DNA from: Rhizobiaceae bacterium
GTDB taxonomy: Bacteria; Pseudomonadota; Alphaproteobacteria; Rhizobiales; Rhizobiaceae
DNA: 7,588 bases
Reading direction: 5' to 3'
Assembly: GCA_014380965.1 (NCBI GenBank)
Contig: JACMIV010000243.1
Location: 1-7,588 of the forward strand
The position numbers were made by a program, and so were the translations under genes. Position 1 is the stretch's first letter; each line of letters starts with the position of its first letter. Under the pieces are notes generated by a model. It was not told the DNA's origin and did no database searches. It saw only the letters and a list, made by a program, of their open reading frames with translations. Positions 1 to 6,396 of the stretch are shown in pieces.

Positions 1-258
1 CCCGGCCCCGACGAGCTCGGCATGGCCCCCGTCCGCCGCGATCGCGACGACGCGCCCGTCCTCGCCGCCGGTGAGAAGCCGGTGGCCGAACGCATCGAAA
101 CGGGCCGTCGTCAGCCCGCCGGAATGCGCCTCGATCACGCGCTCCCCGCCGGCCGGAAAGCGCACCGTACCGTCGACGAGCGCAAAGACCGGTTCATCCT
201 TCAAAAACAGTGCCGTCTCGACGAAGCCCTCGAAGTCGTAAGGGGCGATGACAGGCAT
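1..258 (-). CDS. WD40-repeat protein, N-terminal fragment
   Basis: The first 86 codons of a gene that continues past the left edge. It begins with MPVIAPYDFEGFVETALFLK. Residues about 41-75 look like one WD40 blade: a His-Ser-Gly-Gly start (AHSGG), then ARFDAFGHRLLTGGEDGRVV, the usual 'F...G..L.TGG.DG.V' pattern. WD40 proteins fold into beta-propellers that act as binding platforms, so no reaction is implied. The start ATG (258-256) shares one base with the TGA of the upstream CobW-like gene, which implies translational coupling. A WD40 gene directly after a CobW-type GTPase is an arrangement I recall from Hyphomicrobiales, where the WD40 protein has no established function. Family assignment rests on one visible blade and the context. 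Confidence 0.8.
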   Translation of the reverse strand, partial: MPVIAPYDFEGFVETALFLKDEPVFALVDGTVRFPAGGERVIEAHSGGLTTARFDAFGHRLLTGGEDGRVVAIAADGGHAELVGAG

Positions 259-1397
259 CAGGCGTCGGCCCGTTGCTTCGTTCTGGCGGCGCAGGCCTCG
301 AACCCTGCGGCGAGCGCCGCGCGGTCGAGTTCACGCCCGATGAACACGAGCTTGCTCTCGTGCGCCTCGGTATCCCGCCACGGCCGTTGGTGATCGCCCT
401 CGATGATCATGTGGACGCCCTGCACGACGTAGCGATCCGGATCGCCGGCGAAGGCGATGATCCCCTTGAGGCGCAGGATGTTCGGCCCCTCTTCCTGCGT
501 CAGCTTCTGAATCCACGGAAAGAACAGCTTCTCGTCGAGTTCGCCGCCGCGCAGCGAGACCGACGTGACGGTGATGTCATGGATCGGCGCGGCGTGGGCG
601 TGGCCGTGGCCGTGGCCGTGATGATCGTGCCCGTGCCCGTGGTCGTGACCATGATGGTCGTGGCCTGCGTGATCATGGTGGTCGTGGTCACAATCCGGGC
701 CGCAGACATGTTCGTCGTGCGCAGCCTTCGCCGCGTCCAGAAACTCGGGATCAGCGTCGAGCACCCGGGCGAGATCGAAGGCGCCCTGACCGAGCACCCG
801 GTCGAGGGCGATCTCAGCGCGCTCGGTCCGGTGGATGACGGCATGCGGATTGATGGCGCGGACCGTCGCCTCGATCTTCGCGAGTTCCTCGGGCGTCACG
901 AGATCGGTCTTGTTGAGGAGGACGACGTCGGCAAACGCGATCTGGTCTTCCGCCTCGCGGCTGTCCTTCAGACGAAGCGGCAGATGCTTGGCATCGACGA
1001 GAGCGACGACGGCGTCGAGCTTGGTCTTCGCGCGCACGTCCTCGTCCATGAAGAAGGTCTGCGCGACGGGCACCGGATCGGCAAGCCCGGTCGTCTCGAC
1101 GATGATCGCGTCGAAGCGACCCTTGCGCTTGGTCAATCCTTCGACGACGCGAACGAGATCGCCGCGCACCGTGCAGCACACGCAGCCATTGTTCATCTCG
1201 TAGATCTCCTCGTCCGACTCGACGATCAGATCGTTGTCGATGCCGATCTCGCCGAACTCGTTGACGATGACGGCATAGCGCTTGCCGTGGTCGCCGGAGA
1301 GGATGCGGTTGAGGAGCGTCGTCTTGCCCGCGCCAAGATAGCCGGTGAGCACGGTGACGGGGATCTGGGCGTCTTTCGGCGGAACGGTTGCGGACAT
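258..1397 (-). CDS. CobW/COG0523-family GTPase, putative zinc metallochaperone
   Basis: A 379-residue G3E-family P-loop GTPase. Visible motifs are Walker A GYLGAGKT (19-26), the metal-binding GCVCC (71-75), ETTG (101-104) and the guanine-specificity motif NKTD (162-165). The CobW C-terminal domain spans about 273-375. Between the domains is a His-rich loop (about 227-273) with a CGPDC pair followed by dozens of His, Asp and Gly residues, as expected for a metal-storing or metal-transferring loop. Family members use GTP hydrolysis to deliver metals, often zinc, to client proteins in the cytoplasm. A role in cobalamin synthesis is less likely because no cob genes are present. The chosen ATG (1397) has AAGGAGG five bases upstream. 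A longer frame starting at 1451 lacks this support. It overlaps the WD40 gene by one base. No convincing Zur box was seen upstream, so zinc control is not shown. Confidence 0.93.
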   Translation of the reverse strand: MSATVPPKDAQIPVTVLTGYLGAGKTTLLNRILSGDHGKRYAVIVNEFGEIGIDNDLIVESDEEIYEMNNGCVCCTVRGDLVRVVEGLTKRKGRFDAIIVETTGLADPVPVAQTFFMDEDVRAKTKLDAVVALVDAKHLPLRLKDSREAEDQIAFADVVLLNKTDLVTPEELAKIEATVRAINPHAVIHRTERAEIALDRVLGQGAFDLARVLDADPEFLDAAKAAHDEHVCGPDCDHDHHDHAGHDHHGHDHGHGHDHHGHGHGHAHAAPIHDITVTSVSLRGGELDEKLFFPWIQKLTQEEGPNILRLKGIIAFAGDPDRYVVQGVHMIIEGDHQRPWRDTEAHESKLVFIGRELDRAALAAGFEACAARTKQRADA

Positions 1398-1482
1398 CTC
1401 TGCCTCCTTGCTGGATCGGGCGGATATAGGACGAAGCGACGAGGATTGCACGGGAGCGGCGATAGACAGCGTGTTCTCGGCT

Positions 1483-1501
1483 TCGCCCGCTTCGCGGGCG
1501 A
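1483..1501. repeat. GC-rich hairpin between creatininase and GTPase genes
   Basis: A perfect 8-bp inverted repeat, TCGCCCGC and GCGGGCGA, with a three-base loop. It lies 19 bases after the creatininase stop codon. No run of T follows on either strand, so it is at best a weak intrinsic terminator. It could instead slow RNA decay or partly separate expression of the creatininase and the GTPase. Confidence 0.4.
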
Positions 1502-1515
1502 TCGAAACCGCAACT

Positions 1516-1530
1516 GACTTTATTCAAGTC
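1516..1530. repeat. GACTT-N5-AAGTC dyad at the end of the creatininase gene
   Basis: A perfect 5-5-5 dyad that covers the last codons and the TAA of the creatininase gene, about 120 bases upstream of the GTPase start. It is AT-richer than its surroundings. It could be an operator for the GTPase gene or a weak RNA hairpin. It does not match the Zur consensus as I know it. It is short enough to arise by chance. Confidence 0.25.
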
Positions 1531-2308
1531 TCCCCAAATCGAACGCCGCGATCTCGGCGAGGAACGTCGTAAAGCCGGCGGCTTGATGCTCGGCGATGAC
1601 CCGGCCGATCTCCGCCGTCGCCAGACGCGTGTCGCCGACGACGCCGGCAGGATTGAGATCATGCGACATCCACCCGAAGGCGAGGCGCCCGTGGGCGCGC
1701 AGATGCGTGTTTTCCTGATCGAGCCTTGATTGCAGCGATGAAAACGAGCCGAGACGATCGATACGCACGATGTCCGGCCGGAAATGCAGCATCAACGCCG
1801 TCTCGACCGCACCGCCATGTATTCCCGTCGCGATCTCCGCATCGGGAAGCAGCCCGGCGGGGATCCCGAACCGCATCCAGCTCGAGGTCGCGACGAGGAT
1901 GCCGAGGGAGTGGCGAAGCTCCAGCGCAGCAGTTTCCATGACGGGCGAGTTGCCGCCATGCGAGGAGACGACGGCGATGCGCCGGAAGCCGGCGGCATGA
2001 AGGCTCTTTCCGATCGCGATCAGGCTCTCCGTCGCCGTCCGCCAGTCGTGATCGATGGTCCCGGGAAAACGCGTGTGCTCCAGCGACTTGCCGATCCGCA
2101 GCGTCGGGAGAAACGTGGCGCAGAGGCCGTCGGGGAGATGCGCAAGGACGGCCTCCACCATCCCGTCCGCGATGATGGCGTCGGTGCCGAGCGGTAGATG
2201 AGGCCCATGCGCCTCGATCGCGGCGATCGGCACGACGGCAACGGCACGGGCCAAGTTCGGCTCGCCGGCAAGGTCCGCCGTCGTCATCTCTTCATAACGA
2301 TGCCGCAT
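1520..2308 (-). CDS. Creatininase-family amidohydrolase
   Basis: A 262-residue cytoplasmic metal-dependent amidohydrolase of the creatininase family, near the family's usual length of about 240-265. The metal-site pattern is complete: E32 and H34 in IEAHGPHLPLGTD with D43, H117 in SSHGGN, and H164/E169 in HGGAVET. Members open C-N bonds in small cyclic or formylated amides (creatinine, a riboflavin/F420 precursor, mycofactocin peptide); the sequence alone does not give the substrate. The ATG at 2308 is preceded by a very strong AAGGAGGGAGG three to four bases away. The frame stays open upstream to 2518, but that stretch lacks family motifs and a ribosome site. The gene is on the same strand as, and 122 bases upstream of, the GTPase. 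Its leader is unusually structured (see 2309-2384). Confidence 0.88.
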   Translation of the reverse strand: MRHRYEEMTTADLAGEPNLARAVAVVPIAAIEAHGPHLPLGTDAIIADGMVEAVLAHLPDGLCATFLPTLRIGKSLEHTRFPGTIDHDWRTATESLIAIGKSLHAAGFRRIAVVSSHGGNSPVMETAALELRHSLGILVATSSWMRFGIPAGLLPDAEIATGIHGGAVETALMLHFRPDIVRIDRLGSFSSLQSRLDQENTHLRAHGRLAFGWMSHDLNPAGVVGDTRLATAEIGRVIAEHQAAGFTTFLAEIAAFDLGRLE

Positions 2309-2384
2309 GGGACCTCCCTCCTTGCGACCCCCGAAGAGGGTCGGGATCCGTCGGATCGCAGCCCTACCGCCGTAAAGGCGGCAG
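2309..2384 (-). promoter_or_regulatory. Three-hairpin leader with possible ribosome-site switch
   Basis: Read as minus-strand RNA, three stems follow one another: an 8-bp stem (2384-2364, loop UUUAC), a 5-bp stem GAUCC/GGAUC (2357-2345, loop GAC), and a 7-bp stem (2342-2326, loop UUC). The first and third each contain one G.U pair that would be an A-C mismatch in plus-strand RNA, so the fold favours the minus-strand transcript. The third stem ends two bases before AAGGAGGGAGG. Its 5' arm, CCCUCUU (2340-2334), can instead pair with AGGAGGG (2322-2316) of the ribosome site, with one wobble. The two pairings exclude each other, as in a translational switch. It matches no riboswitch class I recognise. 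Function is inferred. Confidence 0.35.
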
Positions 2385-2566
2385 TGGAAGAGAGATGGTG
2401 TCGGCGGAGGCGAATGGTCGGATGGCTCGGCCCGTCGGTTGATGACGGAACGAAGGTTTACCACCTCACGAAAGGTCACTTGAATTCCATAGACGTCCAG
2501 ATGATCATCAGCCGACAAACCGAAGTGAAATTATTTTGAATACGTCGGCTTCTTGATCGGACGACC
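2385..2566. promoter_or_regulatory. Divergent promoter region, creatininase / marR
   Basis: This non-coding stretch separates two divergent genes and must hold both promoters, but no -35/-10 pair stands out. It contains alternating AGGT/ACCT/AGGT words (2454-2476), a near-palindrome around GAATTC (2481-2489), a perfect 10-bp palindrome GATGATCATC (2500-2509), and the most AT-rich run here (about 2526-2543), just before the MarR gene. A MarR protein commonly binds a palindrome next to its own gene, so these are candidate operators. None is distinctive enough to choose. Confidence 0.35.
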
Positions 2567-3031
2567 ATGGTGGCGAAGAAGAAAAAACGATCGACCATGA
2601 CGCAGCTCGTCCTTTCGGCAAGAGCCGGACGGACGGCACTGTCTGCTCGCCTGTCCGCCATGGACCTCTATCCCGGCCAGGATGCCGTCCTTCTCGCTCT
2701 CGGGGCCGAAGACGGACTCTCCTTGCGCGACTTAGCCGACCGCCTGTCGGTGCGCCCGCCCACGATCACGAAGACCGTCGCGCGGCTCGCGACGCAGACG
2801 CTCGTCGAAAAGCGCGCGTCGGCGACCGATGCCCGCCAGAGCCACGCCTTCCTGACGGAAAAAGGTCTTGCGCTGGTCGACGAGGTCCGTGCCGCCCAGA
2901 AGGCGGTGGAGCGCAATGCGCTGCGCGATCTCACCGAAAAGGAGCGAAAGACGCTTCGCAAGCTGCTTCAGAAGGTCGAACGCAATCTTGGATCCCCCGT
3001 CGAGATCGACGATGCCGAAAGCGATGACTGA
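2567..3031 (+). CDS. MarR-family transcriptional regulator
   Basis: A 154-residue winged-helix DNA-binding protein, the normal MarR length. Visible parts are a lysine-rich start (KKKKR), the helix-turn-helix at about 52-74 with recognition helix SVRPPTITKTVARL, a wing at about 83-98 with the conserved D88-x-R90 (ATDARQSHAFLT), and a C-terminal dimerisation helix (about 103-140). MarR proteins bind DNA as dimers and usually release it on binding a small aromatic ligand or on oxidation. No Cys is present, so direct thiol sensing as in OhrR is ruled out. No clear ribosome site precedes the ATG at 2567; an in-frame ATG ten codons later (2597) is an alternative start with no better site. It is divergent from the creatininase leader, which makes that gene and itself the natural candidate targets, but this is inferred. 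Confidence 0.88.
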   Translation: MVAKKKKRSTMTQLVLSARAGRTALSARLSAMDLYPGQDAVLLALGAEDGLSLRDLADRLSVRPPTITKTVARLATQTLVEKRASATDARQSHAFLTEKGLALVDEVRAAQKAVERNALRDLTEKERKTLRKLLQKVERNLGSPVEIDDAESDD

Positions 3032-3053
3032 GCCGGCTGCGCCCCGCCCGGTG

Positions 3054-3082
3054 CCGCATTCGGGATGTGATTCCAAATGCGG
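3054..3082 (+). terminator. Terminator-like hairpin after marR
   Basis: The arms CCGCATT (3054-3060) and AATGCGG (3076-3082) pair over 7 bp. After one mismatch, GGGA and TTCC extend the stem by 4 bp around a five-base loop. GCTTT follows, a short T-run. It begins 22 bases after the MarR stop codon, so it probably ends that transcript before the LacI gene. The T-run is short for an efficient intrinsic terminator. Confidence 0.45.
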
Positions 3083-3152
3083 GCTTTCCGTGCCGCTCGG
3101 TCTTTGTCATACGTCCTTCATGGGAACAACGACGCAGCCGGGTCGGATATAG

Positions 3153-4199
3153 GTGGGGCAGAAGGTCAAACTGTCGACGATCGCCGATGCGCTCGGCCTG
3201 TCCACGGCCACCGTCTCGCTTGCCCTTCGTGACAGCCCGCTCGTCGCCGAAGTGACGCGCGAGCGGATCAAGGAGGAGGCCCGGACGTCGGGCTACATCT
3301 ACAATCGCCGGGCAGCCAGTCTCCGGACCTCCAAGTCCGGCATCGTCGGCGTGTGCGTCCACGACATCATGAACCCGTTCTTCGGCGAGATCCTGAAGTC
3401 GATCGAGGACGAGCTCGACCGCCATCGCCAGACCTTCATCCTCTGCAACCATTACGACGAGCTCCAGAAGCAGCGTTCGTTCGTCGACACGATGCTGCAG
3501 CTCGGCGCCGACGGGTTGATCATGTCGCCAGCAATCGGCACGCCCGCGACGGACATCCATCTTGCCGAGGAGAACGACCTTCCCTGCGTGCTGATCGCCC
3601 GCACGGTCGAGGGCTCGGGCGTCACGAGCTTCCGCGGCGACGACAGCTACGGAATGAGCCTTTCCGTCGACCATCTCATCGCCCGCGGCCATCGGCGGAT
3701 CGCCATGATCGGCGGTACCGAGGCGACCTCGACCGGTCGTGAGCGCGAGAAGGGCTATCGGCGCGCGCTCGAAACGGCGGGGATCGACTTCCGGCCGGAA
3801 TGGCGCATCGCCGGGCCACGCAGCCGCCATTCCGGTTTCGACGCAACGCAGACCTTCCTCGCGATCGAGGATCGTCCGACAGCGGCCTGCTGCTTTTCCG
3901 ATCTCGTCGCACTCGGCTTCATGTACGGCCTCAGCCGTGCGGGTCTTCGCCCCGGCGTCGATATCGCAGTAACCGGCTACGACGACATCGACGAAGCCGC
4001 CATCGCCATGCCACCGCTGACCACTGTCGCCAATGGACAGAGCGAGGTCGGCCAGCGCGCGGCCGCGGCCCTCCTCGCCCGTCTCCAGGGCACTGCCGGG
4101 TCAGGCGTCGTCGAACTCATCACGCCCGAACTCAAGGTCCGCCAATCCTGTGCCTTCGACTGGCCGGACCGCCGATCATCGCCCACGGAGCCTTCATGA
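3153..4199 (+). CDS. LacI/GalR-family transcriptional regulator
   Basis: A 348-residue regulator of standard LacI length. The N-terminal helix-turn-helix (about 6-27) reads KLSTIADALGLSTATVSLAL, followed by a hinge region (about 50-60, YNRRAASLRT). The effector-binding domain, of periplasmic sugar-binding type, runs from about 63 to 335 and ends in the typical ELKVRQSC. The start must be the GTG at 3153: an in-frame TAG sits directly before it and the helix-turn-helix begins five residues later. No strong ribosome site is visible. Its TGA (4197-4199) overlaps the ATG of the next gene in an ATGA junction, so the two are translationally coupled. The regulator therefore most likely controls, and senses a substrate or product related to, the dehydrogenase. 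The ligand cannot be read from sequence. Confidence 0.93.
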   Translation: MGQKVKLSTIADALGLSTATVSLALRDSPLVAEVTRERIKEEARTSGYIYNRRAASLRTSKSGIVGVCVHDIMNPFFGEILKSIEDELDRHRQTFILCNHYDELQKQRSFVDTMLQLGADGLIMSPAIGTPATDIHLAEENDLPCVLIARTVEGSGVTSFRGDDSYGMSLSVDHLIARGHRRIAMIGGTEATSTGREREKGYRRALETAGIDFRPEWRIAGPRSRHSGFDATQTFLAIEDRPTAACCFSDLVALGFMYGLSRAGLRPGVDIAVTGYDDIDEAAIAMPPLTTVANGQSEVGQRAAAALLARLQGTAGSGVVELITPELKVRQSCAFDWPDRRSSPTEPS

Positions 4200-5176
4200 C
4201 CGACCACACCGCCATCCCCGTTCTCGTGCCCGGCCGTCTCAATCCCGATACGCTGGAAACGCTGAAGGGCCTTTTCGACGTGCGTCATAGGCAGGGCCAG
4301 CCGGTGGAGACGCTGGACGAGGCCGAACGCACGGCCATCAAGGGCGTCGCGCTGATGGGCGTCTTCACGGCAGACATGATGCGCCAGCTTCCCAATCTCG
4401 AGATCATCGCGCATTTCGGTGTCGGCTACGATGGCGTCGACGCGGGCTATGCCGCCGAGAACGGCATCATGGTGACGAACACGCCCGACGTGCTGACCGA
4501 GGAAGTCGCCGACACGACGATCGGGCTCCTTCTCAACACGGTGCGCGAACTCTAGAAGGCCGAAGCCTATCTCCGCGACGGCCGCTGGGTGCGCGATGGC
4601 AACTATCCGCTGACGCCGATGACGCTGCGCGGCCGCAGCGTCGGCATCATGGGCCTCGGGCGAATCGGCCTCGCCATCGCCAGGCGCCTCGAAGCCTTCG
4701 GCGTGACGGTCGCCTATTTCAACCGCTCGGAGCGGACGGACGTTCTTTACGCCTATCACCCGACGCTGGAGGCTCTGGCGGGGGCGGTCGACACGCTGAT
4801 CATCGCCGCCCCCGGGGGAGCAAGCACGGACAAGGCCGTCGATGCCGACGTCCTCAAGGCGCTGGGTCCCGACGGAGTGCTCATCAACATTGGACGCGGG
4901 ACGACGGTCGACGAGGACGCGTTGGTTGCGGCATTGGCCGACGGCACCATCCGCGCCGCGGGCCTCGATGTCTTCGCGAAGGAGCCGCACGTTCCCCAAG
5001 CCCTGATCGACGCCCCGAACGCCGTGCTCCTACCCCATGTCGCTTCCGCTTCGGTCCACACGCGGCGCCAGATGGGCGAACTCGTGATCGCCAATCTCGA
5101 CGCTTGGTTCGCCGGCAACGAAACTCTGACGCCGGTGCCGGAAGCGGTGAAAGCCGGCCTTCGCAAACGGAGCTAA
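4196..5176 (+). pseudogene. D-2-hydroxyacid dehydrogenase with one in-frame amber stop
   Basis: The 327-codon frame is full length for D-isomer-specific 2-hydroxyacid dehydrogenases (glyoxylate/hydroxypyruvate reductase-like), which interconvert 2-oxoacids and D-2-hydroxyacids with NAD(P)H in the cytoplasm. The nucleotide-binding GLGRIG is at 153-158, catalytic R234 in NIGRG, E263 in AKEP, and H281 in LPHVAS. NRS (176-178) after the second strand, where NAD enzymes have Asp, suggests NADPH preference. Codon 120 (4553-4555) is TAG, with both flanks in the same frame and matching the family (LLLNTVREL before, KAEAYLRDGRW after). As written, translation gives 119 residues with no cofactor domain. 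A GTG at 4589 could restart translation but would lack the substrate domain. GGAG five bases before the ATG is a good ribosome site. The rest shows no decay, so the lesion is recent, a base error, or read through. Confidence 0.88.
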
Positions 5177-5179
5177 ACG

Positions 5180-5200
5180 CCTCGGCCCTTCGGCCTGAGG
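5180..5200. terminator. Hairpin after the dehydrogenase gene
   Basis: Four bases after the TAA, CCTCGGCC pairs with GGCC-T-GAGG around a CTTC loop, leaving one bulged T. No T-run follows on the plus strand. On the minus strand the stem is followed by GCGTTTAG. It is placed as a terminator for the LacI-dehydrogenase pair, but is weak by intrinsic-terminator rules. Confidence 0.45.
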
Positions 5201-5479
5201 GACTCCTGGGAAACGCCGGCGTCGTCGTTTCCGCCGGTCAGCTCCGCCTAAATCTTTCTGCGCTGGCACTCGGGAGACGGCCGCATTGCACCTGGCAGGC
5301 CGCCATGATGCGCAGGAGGTGACGTTCTCGCGCTAGACCTCAAGGGTACAGACGGCAATCCGGCGATCGGAGGCCATCGACGGCGCGCTGCCTTTGCTGA
5401 AAATCGAAGGAAAACTCGTAAGTCGGCATAGTGAATTCGTCTCTACGTCCCAAACGAACCCCTCGTCCGACGCCGGAGT

Positions 5480-5494
5480 GCGCGCGTCGCGCGC
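5480..5494. repeat. GCGCGCG-T-CGCGCGC dyad
   Basis: A perfect 7-bp inverted repeat around a single base, made entirely of alternating G and C. It lies between modA and the dehydrogenase gene. It may be incidental in a GC-rich genome, or part of the structured 3' end of one of the converging transcripts. Confidence 0.3.
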
Positions 5495-5530
5495 TAGGCG
5501 CTTGATTTCCCGTACAGGCAGCCCGAGAAG

Positions 5531-5565
5531 GGCCGGCGTGAGGACTCTCAACCTCTGCGCCGGCC
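5531..5565 (-). terminator. Strong hairpin after modA, probable transcript end
   Basis: A perfect 8-bp stem (GGCCGGCG at 5531-5538 with CGCCGGCC at 5558-5565) continues, past a small asymmetric internal loop, into a 4-bp GAGG/CCTC stem closing an eight-base loop. It begins 18 bases beyond the modA stop codon. No clear T-run follows. It is the most stable-looking structure between the converging genes and fits a transcript end for a single-gene modA unit. Confidence 0.5.
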
Positions 5566-5583
5566 AAGTCAGGAATGAAGCCT

Positions 5584-6396
5584 TCACCCGGCGGGAAGAA
5601 CCGCGAAGCCCTGTTTTTCGAAAAGCGCCTTGGCGGCGTCCGTCTTCAGGTAGTCGACGAAAGCCGCCGCGTCCGCGTTGGTCGAGGAAGCGGTGACGGC
5701 GACGGGATAGACGATCGGCTCGTGCGACTCCTCCGGGAAGGTTCCGACGATCTGCACCTCGGGATCGGAGGCAGCGTCCGTCGCGTAGACGATGCCGAGG
5801 GGGGTCTCGCCGCGGGAAACAAACAGGAGCGCGGCGCGTACGTTCTCGGCCTGGGCGACCCTGTCCTTCACACCGTCCCATACACCCAGCCATTCGAGCG
5901 CGGCCTTGCCGTACTTGCCGGCCGGAACGGAGTCGACGTTTGCCATCGACAAGCGTCCGTCACCGAGAAGATCGGCGAGCGGGAAGCCCTTCTCGATGAT
6001 CGTCGCCACGCCCGAATCCTTCGGGGCGACGAGGACGATCGTGTTGCCGAGGAGCGAGACGCGAGTGTCGTCCCTGATCAATTTCTTCTCGGTCAGATAG
6101 TCCATCCAGGCAAGGTCCGCCGAGATGAAGACGTCGGCGGGGGCGTCGCTTTCGATCTGCTTGGCAAGCGCGGAACTCGCAGCATAGGAAACCGTCGCGG
6201 ACTTGCCGCTCTCGGCCTTCCAGGCGGCATTGACCGCGTCGAGCGCGTTCTTGAGGCTCGCCGCCGCGAAGACGACGGGGCCGCCATCCTGGGCATGGGC
6301 CGGAGCCGAGGGTATCGCGGCAAGGCCCGTGAGAGCGAAGGCCATGACGGCCGGGACTGCGGCGATGCGGCCGAGGAATGTTCTGCGTGTCGGCAC
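5584..6396 (-). CDS. modA: Molybdate ABC transporter substrate-binding protein ModA
   Basis: A 270-residue periplasmic protein that captures molybdate or tungstate for a ModBC importer. The first 35 residues are an export signal with a Tat-like TRRTFLG start, a hydrophobic stretch (about 12-28) and an AHA-QD cleavage site. The mature part has the family landmarks: FAAASLKNAL (43-52, oxyanion Ser47), YAASSALAKQIE with Ser74/75, APADVFISAD (85-94), SVPAGKYGKAALE (156-168) and GIVYATDA with Tyr204. The start is GTG (6396), with AGGAGAGAG in good position upstream. No modB or modC follows: the downstream strand is non-coding and begins with a strong hairpin, so the permease and ATPase must be elsewhere or absent. 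Upstream is a possible ModE-like site (6463-6487). Confidence 0.94.
   Translation of the reverse strand: MPTRRTFLGRIAAVPAVMAFALTGLAAIPSAPAHAQDGGPVVFAAASLKNALDAVNAAWKAESGKSATVSYAASSALAKQIESDAPADVFISADLAWMDYLTEKKLIRDDTRVSLLGNTIVLVAPKDSGVATIIEKGFPLADLLGDGRLSMANVDSVPAGKYGKAALEWLGVWDGVKDRVAQAENVRAALLFVSRGETPLGIVYATDAASDPEVQIVGTFPEESHEPIVYPVAVTASSTNADAAAFVDYLKTDAAKALFEKQGFAVLPAG

Larger units (their letters stand above)
5177..5583. other. Intergenic region without a convincing gene
   Basis: About 400 bases between the converging dehydrogenase and modA genes. Several frames are open for 70-100 codons on both strands, but none shows a known motif or a supported start. A 29-codon ATG frame on the minus strand (5429-5340, beginning MPTYEFSFDF) reads plausibly but has no clear ribosome site. 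The region contains hairpins near both ends and a GC dyad (5480-5494). There is no trace of modB or modC. Confidence 0.5.

Noticed and set aside
579..720. Repetitive GTGGCCGTGG-like DNA considered as a tandem repeat element or CRISPR
   Set aside because: It is coding DNA for the His-rich loop. The units are degenerate and there are no regular spacers.
1398..1451. An 18-residue longer N-terminus for the GTPase
   Set aside because: AAGGAGG lies five bases before the inner ATG at 1397, and the family normally begins close to the P-loop.
273..1517. A 414-codon open frame on the plus strand opposite the CobW-like gene
   Set aside because: It is low-complexity (Val-Ala and Asp-rich), has no family motif, and lies opposite a gene with complete GTPase motifs. 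GC-rich codon bias keeps antisense frames open.
2309..2518. A 70-codon N-terminal extension of the creatininase
   Set aside because: The frame is open, but the extension has no family similarity, and a very strong ribosome site sits just before the inner ATG at 2308.
4550..4560. A frameshift in the dehydrogenase
   Set aside because: The frame is identical on both sides of the TAG, so it is a pure in-frame nonsense codon and not an indel.
3977..4999. A 340-codon minus-strand frame opposite the LacI end and the dehydrogenase
   Set aside because: It is a mirror of real genes on the plus strand, with no recognisable domain or ribosome site. The same applies to frames at 2931-3830 (minus) and 5575-6558 (plus).
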